Assembly (NCBI GenBank): GCA_035610835.1 | Contig: CM069441.1 | Span: 88,175,574 to 88,239,573, forward strand | DNA from: Ophiura sarsii | Lineage: Eukaryota; Echinodermata; Ophiuroidea; Amphilepidida; Ophiuridae | Reading direction: 5' to 3' | DNA: 64,000 nt | Shown here: piece by piece, positions 9,981 through 24,900 of the stretch | How the letters are laid out: each line of letters opens with the position of its first letter | How positions within the stretch are numbered: the stretch's first letter is position 1 | Position numbers and translations under genes: made by a program | Notes under the pieces: generated by a model | Told to the model about the DNA's origin: nothing | What the model saw: only the letters and a program-made list of their open reading frames with translations | Database searches by the model: none

Positions 9981-12900
9981 TTCGAAGACGTGTTGTTTTT
10001 GGCCTATTATGGTACCTTTTACTTGAAAAACTATCATTTTCACTCTATTTTCGCAGTTTTATTTGTCAATAAAGTTTCTTAAGATTACTACCATTAGGAT
10101 AAAAGTACAATACAATATTTTAAATCAAATCTAAACACAATCATGCTAGCCTTGGCCACTAAACTTTTGACGAATCATCAAAAGGGGCATTGTACTCTAT
10201 GGTTAGCGGTGATAGCTTGACGGATGAGCAGTAGATACTGTCAAAACTACAGCATACCTAAACCAGAAATGTTTTAGAAATTGAAGTTGGTTCGTATTGG
10301 GTGTATTGTAGGAACAAGGATATGGTTACCACCGGTGTCACCTGCGGTATCCTGGACACAGGGAGGTAATCACCACGCTTCCAAGAGCCGTGTACATCTT
10401 ACAGAACCGCAGACTTGACCTGACATGCATGGGACAAACGCCATGCCGGGGGGGGGGGGGGGGGGGGGGGGGTCCCATAGAGTGTGTCAAGCGGACGTGC
10501 GCAGAAGGCGACCACTTGGTGTTAGAATCTTCGACAGATAACAAGAGGAGAATCACATGCCACGGTTTGAAGAATTACAGCGGGTGTTCACCTCCATGTA
10601 TCACCACATGAATTGAAAGATCACATGAAATATCTCTCAAACAGACCCTTTTAAACCCAAACAGCTCTTCTAGAGCTACCATTACTGAAAACTAGAGAAT
10701 AGTGAATTTGTGTCGGACTTTGTCTGTATGTAATATTATAATCAAATGTTTATTAAATGTTAAGTTAGTTCGTATTACATTATTCACGAAACAATTGATA
10801 ACCAGATGGTGCCGGACTGGGTGATTTCTTGCATTTATACACGATTTATGAACATTTGGGACATCATCATTTTTCAGAAAAATGCTCTTATTTGAGAACC
10901 ACAGATCGCACAGAGGTATGCTTTGGCAATTTATCTTAGAAATACTTGTTCTTTCGAAATATGTAGAAAAAAGAATGAAAACTCAAAAAAAGTTTTGCTT
11001 CTAAGACGTGTTGTTTTTGGCCTATTATGGTACCTTTTACTTGAAAAACTATCATTTTCACTCTATTTTCGCAGTTTTATTTGTCAATAAAGTTTCTTAA
11101 GATTACTACCATTAGGATAAAAGTACAATACAATATTTTAAATCAAATCTAAACACAATCATGCTAGCCTTGGCCACTAAACTTTTGACGAATCATCAAA
11201 AGGGGCATTGTACTCTATGGTTAGCGGTGATAGCTTGACGGATGAGCAGTAGATACTGTCAAAACTACAGCATACCTAAACCAGAAATGTTTTAGAAATT
11301 GAAGTTGGTTCGTATTGGGTGTATTGTAGGAACAAAAGGATATGGTTACCACCGGTGTCACCTGCGGTATCCTGGACACAGGGAGGTAATCACCACGCTT
11401 CCAAGAGCCGTGTACATCTTACAGAACCGCAGACTTGACCTGACATGCATGGGACAAACGCCATGCCGGGGGGGGGGGGGGGGGGTCCCATAGAGTGTGT
11501 CAAGCGGACGTGCGCAGAAGGCGACCACTTGGTGTTAGAATCTTCGACAGATAACAAGAGGAGAATCACATGCCACGGTTTGAAGAATTACAGCGGGTGT
11601 TCACCTCCATGTATCACCACATGAATTGAAAGATCACATGAAATATCTCTCAAACAGACCCTTTTAAACCCAAACAGCTCTTCTAGAGCTACCATTACTG
11701 AAAACTAGAGAATAGTGAATTTGTGTCGGACTTTGTCTGTATGTAATATTATAATCAAATGTTTATTAAATGTTAAGTTAGTTCGTATTACATTATTCAC
11801 GAAACAATTGATAACCAGATGGTGCCGGACTGGGTGATTTCTTGCATTTATACACGATTTATGAACATTTGGGACATCATCATTTTTCAGAAAAATGCTC
11901 TTATTTGAGAACCACAGATCGCACAGAGGTATGCTTTGGCAATTTATCTTAGAAATACTTGTTCTTTCGAAATATGTAGAAAAAAGAATGAAAACTCAAA
12001 AAAAGTTTTGCTTCGAAGACGTGTTGTTTTTGGCCTATTATGGTACCTTTTACTTGAAAAACTATCATTTTCACTCTATTTTCGCAGTTTTATTTGTCAA
12101 TAAAGTTTCTTAAGATTACTACCATTAGGATAAAAGTACAATACAATATTTTAAATCAAATCTAAACACAATCATGCTAGCCTTGGCCACTAAACTTTTG
12201 ACGAATCATCAAAAGGGGCATTGTACTCTATGGTTAGCGGTGATAGCTTGACGGATGAGCAGTAGATACTGTCAAAACTACAGCATACCTAAACCAGAAA
12301 TGTTTTAGAAATTGAAGTTGGTTCGTATTGGGTGTATTGTAGGAACAAGGATATGGTTACCACCGGTGTCACCTGCGGTATCCTGGACACAGGGAGGTAA
12401 TCACCACGCTTCCAAGAGCCGTGTACATCTTACAGAACCGCAGACTTGACCTGACATGCATGGGACAAACGCCATGCCGGGGGGGGGGGGGGTCCCATAG
12501 AGTGTGTCAAGCGGACGTGCGCAGAAGGCGACCACTTGGTGTTAGAATCTTCGACAGATAACAAGAGGAGAATCACATGCCACGGTTTGAAGAATTACAG
12601 CGGGTGTTCACCTCCATGTATCACCACATGAATTGAAAGATCACATGAAATATCTCTCAAACAGACCCTTTTAAACCCAAACAGCTCTTCTAGAGCTACC
12701 ATTACTGAAAACTAGAGAATAGTGAATTTGTGTCGGACTTTGTCTGTATGTAATATTATAATCAAATGTTTATTAAATGTTAAGTTAGTTCGTATTACAT
12801 TATTCACGAAACAATTGATAACCAGATGGTGCCGGACTGGGTGATTTCTTGCATTTATACACGATTTATGAACATTTGGGACATCATCATTTTTCAGAAA

Positions 12901-15900
12901 AATGCTCTTATTTGAGAACCACAGATCGCACAGAGGTATGCTTTGGCAATTTATCTTAGAAATACTTGTTCTTTCGAAATATGTAGAAAAAAGAATGAAA
13001 ACTCAAAAAAAGTTTTGCTTCTAAGACGTGTTGTTTTTGGCCTATTATGGTACCTTTTACTTGAAAAACTATCATTTTCACTCTATTTTCGCAGTTTTAT
13101 TTGTCAATAAAGTTTCTTAAGATTACTACCATTAGGATAAAAGTACAATACAATATTTTAAATCAAATCTAAACACAATCATGCTAGCCTTGGCCACTAA
13201 ACTTTTGACGAATCATCAAAAGGGGCATTGTACTCTATGGTTAGCGGTGATAGCTTGACGGATGAGCAGTAGATACTGTCAAAACTACAGCATACCTAAA
13301 CCAGAAATGTTTTAGAAATTGAAGTTGGTTCGTATTGGGTGTATTGTAGGAACAAGGATATGGTTACCACCGGTGTCACCTGCGGTATCCTGGACACAGG
13401 GAGGTAATCACCACGCTTCCAAGAGCCGTGTACATCTTACAGAACCGCAGACTTGACCTGACATGCATGGGACAAACGCCATGCCGGGGGGGGGGGGGGG
13501 GGGGTCCCATAGAGTGTGTCAAGCGGACGTGCGCAGAAGGCGACCACTTGGTGTTAGAATCTTCGACAGATAACAAGAGGAGAATCACATGCCACGGTTT
13601 GAAGAATTACAGCGGGTGTTCACCTCCATGTATCACCACATGAATTGAAAGATCACATGAAATATCTCTCAAACAGACCCTTTTAAACCCAAACAGCTCT
13701 TCTAGAGCTACCATTACTGAAAACTAGAGAATAGTGAATTTGTGTCGGACTTTGTCTGTATGTAATATTATAATCAAATGTTTATTAAATGTTAAGTTAG
13801 TTCGTATTACATTATTCACGAAACAATTGATAACCAGATGGTGCCGGACTGGGTGATTTCTTGCATTTATACACGATTTATGAACATTTGGGACATCATC
13901 ATTTTTCAGAAAAATGCTCTTATTTGAGAACCACAGATCGCACAGAGGTATGCTTTGGCAATTTATCTTAGAAATACTTGTTCTTTCGAAATATGTAGAA
14001 AAAAGAATGAAAACTCAAAAAAAGTTTTGCTTCGAAGACGTGTTGTTTTTGGCCTATTATGGTACCTTTTACTTGAAAAACTATCATTTTCACTCTATTT
14101 TCGCAGTTTTATTTGTCAATAAAGTTTCTTAAGATTACTACCATTAGGATAAAAGTACAATACAATATTTTAAATCAAATCTAAACACAATCATGCTAGC
14201 CTTGGCCACTAAACTTTTGACGAATCATCAAAAGGGGCATTGTACTCTATGGTTAGCGGTGATAGCTTGACGGATGAGCAGTAGATACTGTCAAAACTAC
14301 AGCATACCTAAACCAGAAATGTTTTAGAAATTGAAGTTGGTTCGTATTGGGTGTATTGTAGGAACAAGGATATGGTTACCACCGGTGTCACCTGCGGTAT
14401 CCTGGACACAGGGAGGTAATCACCACGCTTCCAAGAGCCGTGTACATCTTACAGAACCGCAGACTTGACCTGACATGCATGGGACAAACGCCATGCCGGG
14501 GGGGGGGGGGGGGGGGGGTCCCATAGAGTGTGTCAAGCGGACGTGCGCAGAAGGCGACCACTTGGTGTTAGAATCTTCGACAGATAACAAGAGGAGAATC
14601 ACATGCCACGGTTTGAAGAATTACAGCGGGTGTTCACCTCCATGTATCACCACATGAATTGAAAGATCACATGAAATATCTCTCAAACAGACCCTTTTAA
14701 ACCCAAACAGCTCTTCTAGAGCTACCATTACTGAAAACTAGAGAATAGTGAATTTGTGTCGGACTTTGTCTGTATGTAATATTATAATCAAATGTTTATT
14801 AAATGTTAAGTTAGTTCGTATTACATTATTCACGAAACAATTGATAACCAGATGGTGCCGGACTGGGTGATTTCTTGCATTTATACACGATTTATGAACA
14901 TTTGGGACATCATCATTTTTCAGAAAAATGCTCTTATTTGAGAACCACAGATCGCACAGAGGTATGCTTTGGCAATTTATCTTAGAAATACTTGTTCTTT
15001 CGAAATATGTAGAAAAAAGAATGAAAACTCAAAAAAAGTTTTGCTTCGAAGACGTGTTGTTTTTGGCCTATTATGGTACCTTTTACTTGAAAAACTATCA
15101 TTTTCACTCTATTTTCGCAGTTTTATTTGTCAATAAAGTTTCTTAAGATTACTACCATTAGGATAAAAGTACAATACAATATTTTAAATCAAATCTAAAC
15201 ACAATCATGCTAGCCTTGGCCACTAAACTTTTGACGAATCATCAAAAGGGGCATTGTACTCTATGGTTAGCGGAGATAGCTTGACGGATGAGCAGTAGAT
15301 ACTGTCAAAACTACAGCATACCTAAACCAGAAATGTTTTAGAAATTGAAGTTGGTTCGTATTGGGTGTATTGTAGGAACAAGGATATGGTTACCACCGGT
15401 GTCACCTGCGGTATCCTGGACACAGGGAGGTAATCACCACGCTTCCAAGAGCCGTGTACATCTTACAGAACCGCAGACTTGACCTGACATGCATGGGACA
15501 AACGCCATGCCGGGGGGGGGGGGGGGGGGGGGGGGGTCCCATAGAGTGTGTCAAGCGGACGTGCGCAGAAGGCGACCACTTGGTGTTAGAATCTTCGACA
15601 GATAACAAGAGGAGAATCACATGCCACGGTTTGAAGAATTACAGCGGGTGTTCACCTCCATGTATCACCACATGAATTGAAAGATCACATGAAATATCTC
15701 TCAAACAGACCCTTTTAAACCCAAACAGCTCTTCTAGAGCTACCATTACTGAAAACTAGAGAATAGTGAATTTGTGTCGGACTTTGTCTGTATGTAATAT
15801 TATAATCAAATGTTTATTAAATGTTAAGTTAGTTCGTATTACATTATTCACGAAACAATTGATAACCAGATGGTGCCGGACTGGGTGATTTCTTGCATTT

Positions 15901-18900
15901 ATACACGATTTATGAACATTTGGGACATCATCATTTTTCAGAAAAATGCTCTTATTTGAGAACCACAGATCGCACAGAGGTATGCTTTGGCAATTTATCT
16001 TAGAAATACTTGTTCTTTCGAAATATGTAGAAAAAAGAATGAAAACTCAAAAAAAGTTTTGCTTCTAAGACGTGTTGTTTTTGGCCTATTATGGTACCTT
16101 TTACTTGAAAAACTATCATTTTCACTCTATTTTCGCAGTTTTATTTGTCAATAAAGTTTCTTAAGATTACTACCATTAGGATAAAAGTACAATACAATAT
16201 TTTAAATCAAATCTAAACACAATCATGCTAGCCTTGGCCACTAAACTTTTGACGAATCATCAAAAGGGGCATTGTACTCTATGGTTAGCGGTGATAGCTT
16301 GACGGATGAGCAGTAGATACTGTCAAAACTACAGCATACCTAAACCAGAAATGTTTTAGAAATTGAAGTTGGTTCGTATTGGGTGTATTGTAGGAACAAG
16401 GATATGGTTACCACCGGTGTCACCTGCGGTATCCTGGACACAGGGAGGTAATCACCACGCTTCCAAGAGCCGTGTACATCTTACAGAACCGCAGACTTGA
16501 CCTGACATGCATGGGACAAACGCCATGCCGGGGGGGGGGGGGGGGGGGGGGGTCCCATAGAGTGTGTCAAGCGGACGTGCGCAGAAGGCGACCACTTGGT
16601 GTTAGAATCTTCGACAGATAACAAGAGGAGAATCACATGCCACGGTTTGAAGAATTACAGCGGGTGTTCACCTCCATGTATCACCACATGAATTGAAAGA
16701 TCACATGAAATATCTCTCAAACAGACCCTTTTAAACCCAAACAGCTCTTCTAGAGCTACCATTACTGAAAACTAGAGAATAGTGAATTTGTGTCGGACTT
16801 TGTCTGTATGTAATATTATAATCAAATGTTTATTAAATGTTAAGTTAGTTCGTATTACATTATTCACGAAACAATTGATAACCAGATGGTGCCGGACTGG
16901 GTGATTTCTTGCATTTATACACGATTTATGAACATTTGGGACATCATCATTTTTCAGAAAAATGCTCTTATTTGAGAACCACAGATCGCACAGAGGTATG
17001 CTTTGGCAATTTATCTTAGAAATACTTGTTCTTTCGAAATATGTAGAAAAAAGAATGAAAACTCAAAAAAAGTTTTGCTTCTAAGACGTGTTGTTTTTGG
17101 CCTATTATGGTACCTTTTACTTGAAAAACTATCATTTTCACTCTATTTTCGCAGTTTTATTTGTCAATAAAGTTTCTTAAGATTACTACCATTAGGATAA
17201 AAGTACAATACAATATTTTAAATCAAATCTAAACACAATCATGCTAGCCTTGGCCACTAAACTTTTGACGAATCATCAAAAGGGGCATTGTACTCTATGG
17301 TTAGCGGTGATAGCTTGACGGATGAGCAGTAGATACTGTCAAAACTACAGCATACCTAAACCAGAAATGTTTTAGAAATTGAAGTTGGTTCGTATTGGGT
17401 GTATTGTAGGAACAAGGATATGGTTACCACCGGTGTCACCTGCGGTATCCTGGACACAGGGAGGTAATCACCACGCTTCCAAGAGCCGTGTACATCTTAC
17501 AGAACCGCAGACTTGACCTGACATGCATGGGACAAACGCCATGCCGGGGGGGGGGGGGGGGTCCCATAGAGTGTGTCAAGCGGACGTGCGCAGAAGGCGA
17601 CCACTTGGTGTTAGAATCTTCGACAGATAACAAGAGGAGAATCACATGCCACGGTTTGAAGAATTACAGCGGGTGTTCACCTCCATGTATCACCACATGA
17701 ATTGAAAGATCACATGAAATATCTCTCAAACAGACCCTTTTAAACCCAAACAGCTCTTCTAGAGCTACCATTACTGAAAACTAGAGAATAGTGAATTTGT
17801 GTCGGACTTTGTCTGTATGTAATATTATAATCAAATGTTTATTAAATGTTAAGTTAGTTCGTATTACATTATTCACGAAACAATTGATAACCAGATGGTG
17901 CCGGACTGGGTGATTTCTTGCATTTATACACGATTTATGAACATTTGGGACATCATCATTTTTCAGAAAAATGCTCTTATTTGAGAACCACAGATCGCAC
18001 AGAGGTATGCTTTGGCAATTTATCTTAGAAATACTTGTTCTTTCGAAATATGTAGAAAAAAGAATGAAAACTCAAAAAAAGTTTTGCTTCTAAGACGTGT
18101 TGTTTTTGGCCTATTATGGTACCTTTTACTTGAAAAACTATCATTTTCACTCTATTTTCGCAGTTTTATTTGTCAATAAAGTTTCTTAAGATTACTACCA
18201 TTAGGATAAAAGTACAATACAATATTTTAAATCAAATCTAAACACAATCATGCTAGCCTTGGCCACTAAACTTTTGACGAATCATCAAAAGGGGCATTGT
18301 ACTCTATGGTTAGCGGTGATAGCTTGACGGATGAGCAGTAGATACTGTCAAAACTACAGCATACCTAAACCAGAAATGTTTTAGAAATTGAAGTTGGTTC
18401 GTATTGGGTGTATTGTAGGAACAAGGATATGGTTACCACCGGTGTCACCTGCGGTATCCTGGACACAGGGAGGTAATCACCACGCTTCCAAGAGCCGTGT
18501 ACATCTTACAGAACCGCAGACTTGACCTGACATGCATGGGACAAACGCCATGCCGGGGGGGGGGGGGGGGGGGTCCCATAGAGTGTGTCAAGCGGACGTG
18601 CGCAGAAGGCGACCACTTGGTGTTAGAATCTTCGACAGATAACAAGAGGAGAATCACATGCCACGGTTTGAAGAATTACAGCGGGTGTTCACCTCCATGT
18701 ATCACCACATGAATTGAAAGATCACATGAAATATCTCTCAAACAGACCCTTTTAAACCCAAACAGCTCTTCTAGAGCTACCATTACTGAAAACTAGAGAA
18801 TAGTGAATTTGTGTCGGACTTTGTCTGTATGTAATATTATAATCAAATGTTTATTAAATGTTAAGTTAGTTCGTATTACATTATTCACGAAACAATTGAT

Positions 18901-21900
18901 AACCAGATGGTGCCGGACTGGGTGATTTCTTGCATTTATACACGATTTATGAACATTTGGGACATCATCATTTTTCAGAAAAATGCTCTTATTTGAGAAC
19001 CACAGATCGCACAGAGGTATGCTTTGGCAATTTATCTTAGAAATACTTGTTCTTTCGAAATATGTAGAAAAAAGAATGAAAACTCAAAAAAAGTTTTGCT
19101 TCGAAGACGTGTTGTTTTTGGCCTATTATGGTACCTTTTACTTGAAAAACTATCATTTTCACTCTATTTTCGCAGTTTTATTTGTCAATAAAGTTTCTTA
19201 AGATTACTACCATTAGGATAAAAGTACAATACAATATTTTAAATCAAATCTAAACACAATCATGCTAGCCTTGGCCACTAAACTTTTGACGAATCATCAA
19301 AAGGGGCATTGTACTCTATGGTTAGCGGTGATAGCTTGACGGATGAGCAGTAGATACTGTCAAAACTACAGCATACCTAAACCAGAAATGTTTTAGAAAT
19401 TGAAGTTGGTTCGTATTGGGTGTATTGTAGGAACAAGGATATGGTTACCACCGGTGTCACCTGCGGTATCCTGGACACAGGGAGGTAATCACCACGCTTC
19501 CAAGAGCCGTGTACATCTTACAGAACCGCAGACTTGACCTGACATGCATGGGACAAACGCCATGCCGGGGGGGGGGGGGGGTCCCATAGAGTGTGTCAAG
19601 CGGACGTGCGCAGAAGGCGACCACTTGGTGTTAGAATCTTCGACAGATAACAAGAGGAGAATCACATGCCACGGTTTGAAGAATTACAGCGGGTGTTCAC
19701 CTCCATGTATCACCACATGAATTGAAAGATCACATGAAATATCTCTCAAACAGACCCTTTTAAACCCAAACAGCTCTTCTAGAGCTACCATTACTGAAAA
19801 CTAGAGAATAGTGAATTTGTGTCGGACTTTGTCTGTATGTAATATTATAATCAAATGTTTATTAAATGTTAAGTTAGTTCGTATTACATTATTCACGAAA
19901 CAATTGATAACCAGATGGTGCCGGACTGGGTGATTTCTTGCATTTATACACGATTTATGAACATTTGGGACATCATCATTTTTCAGAAAAATGCTCTTAT
20001 TTGAGAACCACAGATCGCACAGAGGTATGCTTTGGCAATTTATCTTAGAAATACTTGTTCTTTCGAAATATGTAGAAAAAAGAATGAAAACTCAAAAAAA
20101 GTTTTGCTTCGAAGACGTGTTGTTTTTGGCCTATTATGGTACCTTTTACTTGAAAAACTATCATTTTCACTCTATTTTCGCAGTTTTATTTGTCAATAAA
20201 GTTTCTTAAGATTACTACCATTAGGATAAAAGTACAATACAATATTTTAAATCAAATCTAAACACAATCATGCTAGCCTTGGCCACTAAACTTTTGACGA
20301 ATCATCAAAAGGGGCATTGTACTCTATGGTTAGCGGTGATAGCTTGACGGATGAGCAGTAGATACTGTCAAAACTACAGCATACCTAAACCAGAAATGTT
20401 TTAGAAATTGAAGTTGGTTCGTATTGGGTGTATTGTAGGAACAAGGATATGGTTACCACCGGTGTCACCTGCGGTATCCTGGACACAGGGAGGTAATCAC
20501 CACGCTTCCAAGAGCCGTGTACATCTTACAGAACCGCAGACTTGACCTGACATGCATGGGACAAACGCCATGCCGGGGGGGGGGGGGGGGGGGGGGTCCC
20601 ATAGAGTGTGTCAAGCGGACGTGCGCAGAAGGCGACCACTTGGTGTTAGAATCTTCGACAGATAACAAGAGGAGAATCACATGCCACGGTTTGAAGAATT
20701 ACAGCGGGTGTTCACCTCCATGTATCACCACATGAATTGAAAGATCACATGAAATATCTCTCAAACAGACCCTTTTAAACCCAAACAGCTCTTCTAGAGC
20801 TACCATTACTGAAAACTAGAGAATAGTGAATTTGTGTCGGACTTTGTCTGTATGTAATATTATAATCAAATGTTTATTAAATGTTAAGTTAGTTCGTATT
20901 ACATTATTCACGAAACAATTGATAACCAGATGGTGCCGGACTGGGTGATTTCTTGCATTTATACACGATTTATGAACATTTGGGACATCATCATTTTTCA
21001 GAAAAATGCTCTTATTTGAGAACCACAGATCGCACAGAGGTATGCTTTGGCAATTTATCTTAGAAATACTTGTTCTTTCGAAATATGTAGAAAAAAGAAT
21101 GAAAACTCAAAAAAAGTTTTGCTTCTAAGACGTGTTGTTTTTGGCCTATTATGGTACCTTTTACTTGAAAAACTATCATTTTCACTCTATTTTCGCAGTT
21201 TTATTTGTCAATAAAGTTTCTTAAGATTACTACCATTAGGATAAAAGTACAATACAATATTTTAAATCAAATCTAAACACAATCATGCTAGCCTTGGCCA
21301 CTAAACTTTTGACGAATCATCAAAAGGGGCATTGTACTCTATGGTTAGCGGTGATAGCTTGACGGATGAGCAGTAGATACTGTCAAAACTACAGCATACC
21401 TAAACCAGAAATGTTTTAGAAATTGAAGTTGGTTCGTATTGGGTGTATTGTAGGAACAAGGATATGGTTACCACCGGTGTCACCTGCGGTATCCTGGACA
21501 CAGGGAGGTAATCACCACGCTTCCAAGAGCCGTGTACATCTTACAGAACCGCAGACTTGACCTGACATGCATGGGACAAACGCCATGCCGGGGGGGGGGG
21601 GGGGGGGTCCCATAGAGTGTGTCAAGCGGACGTGCGCAGAAGGCGACCACTTGGTGTTAGAATCTTCGACAGATAACAAGAGGAGAATCACATGCCACGG
21701 TTTGAAGAATTACAGCGGGTGTTCACCTCCATGTATCACCACATGAATTGAAAGATCACATGAAATATCTCTCAAACAGACCCTTTTAAACCCAAACAGC
21801 TCTTCTAGAGCTACCATTACTGAAAACTAGAGAATAGTGAATTTGTGTCGGACTTTGTCTGTATGTAATATTATAATCAAATGTTTATTAAATGTTAAGT

Positions 21901-24900
21901 TAGTTCGTATTACATTATTCACGAAACAATTGATAACCAGATGGTGCCGGACTGGGTGATTTCTTGCATTTATACACGATTTATGAACATTTGGGACATC
22001 ATCATTTTTCAGAAAAATGCTCTTATTTGAGAACCACAGATCGCACAGAGGTATGCTTTGGCAATTTATCTTAGAAATACTTGTTCTTTCGAAATATGTA
22101 GAAAAAAGAATGAAAACTCAAAAAAAGTTTTGCTTCTAAGACGTGTTGTTTTTGGCCTATTATGGTACCTTTTACTTGAAAAACTATCATTTTCACTCTA
22201 TTTTCGCAGTTTTATTTGTCAATAAAGTTTCTTAAGATTACTACCATTAGGATAAAAGTACAATACAATATTTTAAATCAAATCTAAACACAATCATGCT
22301 AGCCTTGGCCACTAAACTTTTGACGAATCATCAAAAGGGGCATTGTACTCTATGGTTAGCGGTGATAGCTTGACGGATGAGCAGTAGATACTGTCAAAAC
22401 TACAGCATACCTAAACCAGAAATGTTTTAGAAATTGAAGTTGGTTCGTATTGGGTGTATTGTAGGAACAAGGATATGGTTACCACCGGTGTCACCTGCGG
22501 TATCCTGGACACAGGGAGGTAATCACCACGCTTCCAAGAGCCGTGTACATCTTACAGAACCGCAGACTTGACCTGACATGCATGGGACAAACGCCATGCC
22601 GGGGGGGGGGGGGGGTCCCATAGAGTGTGTCAAGCGGACGTGCGCAGAAGGCGACCACTTGGTGTTAGAATCTTCGACAGATAACAAGAGGAGAATCACA
22701 TGCCACGGTTTGAAGAATTACAGCGGGTGTTCACCTCCATGTATCACCACATGAATTGAAAGATCACATGAAATATCTCTCAAACAGACCCTTTTAAACC
22801 CAAACAGCTCTTCTAGAGCTACCATTACTGAAAACTAGAGAATAGTGAATTTGTGTCGGACTTTGTCTGTATGTAATATTATAATCAAATGTTTATTAAA
22901 TGTTAAGTTAGTTCGTATTACATTATTCACGAAACAATTGATAACCAGATGGTGCCGGACTGGGTGATTTCTTGCATTTATACACGATTTATGAACATTT
23001 GGGACATCATCATTTTTCAGAAAAATGCTCTTATTTGAGAACCACAGATCGCACAGAGGTATGCTTTGGCAATTTATCTTAGAAATACTTGTTCTTTCGA
23101 AATATGTAGAAAAAAGAATGAAAACTCAAAAAAAGTTTTGCTTCTAAGACGTGTTGTTTTTGGCCTATTATGGTACCTTTTACTTGAAAAACTATCATTT
23201 TCACTCTATTTTCGCAGTTTTATTTGTCAATAAAGTTTCTTAAGATTACTACCATTAGGATAAAAGTACAATACAATATTTTAAATCAAATCTAAACACA
23301 ATCATGCTAGCCTTGGCCACTAAACTTTTGACGAATCATCAAAAGGGGCATTGTACTCTATGGTTAGCGGTGATAGCTTGACGGATGAGCAGTAGATACT
23401 GTCAAAACTACAGCATACCTAAACCAGAAATGTTTTAGAAATTGAAGTTGGTTCGTATTGGGTGTATTGTAGGAACAAGGATATGGTTACCACCGGTGTC
23501 ACCTGCGGTATCCTGGACACAGGGAGGTAATCACCACGCTTCCAAGAGCCGTGTACATCTTACAGAACCGCAGACTTGACCTGACATGCATGGGACAAAC
23601 GCCATGCCGGGGGGGGGGGGGGGGGGGGGGTCCCATAGAGTGTGTCAAGCGGACGTGCGCAGAAGGCGACCACTTGGTGTTAGAATCTTCGACAGATAAC
23701 AAGAGGAGAATCACATGCCACGGTTTGAAGAATTACAGCGGGTGTTCACCTCCATGTATCACCACATGAATTGAAAGATCACATGAAATATCTCTCAAAC
23801 AGACCCTTTTAAACCCAAACAGCTCTTCTAGAGCTACCATTACTGAAAACTAGAGAATAGTGAATTTGTGTCGGACTTTGTCTGTATGTAATATTATAAT
23901 CAAATGTTTATTAAATGTTAAGTTAGTTCGTATTACATTATTCACGAAACAATTGATAACCAGATGGTGCCGGACTGGGTGATTTCTTGCATTTATACAC
24001 GATTTATGAACATTTGGGACATCATCATTTTTCAGAAAAATGCTCTTATTTGAGAACCACAGATCGCACAGAGGTATGCTTTGGCAATTTATCTTAGAAA
24101 TACTTGTTCTTTCGAAATATGTAGAAAAAAGAATGAAAACTCAAAAAAAGTTTTGCTTCTAAGACGTGTTGTTTTTGGCCTATTATGGTACCTTTTACTT
24201 GAAAAACTATCATTTTCACTCTATTTTCGCAGTTTTATTTGTCAATAAAGTTTCTTAAGATTACTACCATTAGGATAAAAGTACAATACAATATTTTAAA
24301 TCAAATCTAAACACAATCATGCTAGCCTTGGCCACTAAACTTTTGACGAATCATCAAAAGGGGCATTGTACTCTATGGTTAGCGGTGATAGCTTGACGGA
24401 TGAGCAGTAGATACTGTCAAAACTACAGCATACCTAAACCAGAAATGTTTTAGAAATTGAAGTTGGTTCGTATTGGGTGTATTGTAGGAACAAGGATATG
24501 GTTACCACCGGTGTCACCTGCGGTATCCTGGACACAGGGAGGTAATCACCACGCTTCCAAGAGCCGTGTACATCTTACAGAACCGCAGACTTGACCTGAC
24601 ATGCATGGGACAAACGCCATGCCGGGGGGGGGGGGGGGGGGTCCCATAGAGTGTGTCAAGCGGACGTGCGCAGAAGGCGACCACTTGGTGTTAGAATCTT
24701 CGACAGATAACAAGAGGAGAATCACATGCCACGGTTTGAAGAATTACAGCGGGTGTTCACCTCCATGTATCACCACATGAATTGAAAGATCACATGAAAT
24801 ATCTCTCAAACAGACCCTTTTAAACCCAAACAGCTCTTCTAGAGCTACCATTACTGAAAACTAGAGAATAGTGAATTTGTGTCGGACTTTGTCTGTATGT

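Noticed and set aside
10225..10260. Hammerhead-ribozyme-like segment in each unit (GGATGAG, a CAGTA/TACTG stem, TCAAAAC)
   Set aside because: The invariant core would need CTGATGA and GAAA. Here the T is G and the GAAA is replaced by CAAAA, so the catalytic core is not met.
10390..10611. Frames of 60-73 codons with a polyglycine stretch (+) or polyproline stretch (-) in many array units
   Set aside because: They exist only where the poly(G) length keeps phase, and vanish in neighbouring units of otherwise identical sequence. No protein family is recognisable.
11895..12113. Repeated 72-codon + strand frame in array units carrying TTCGAA at the next unit's start
   Set aside because: Units with TTCTAA have an in-frame stop there. 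The frame appears or disappears with one junction base, and the product resembles nothing known.
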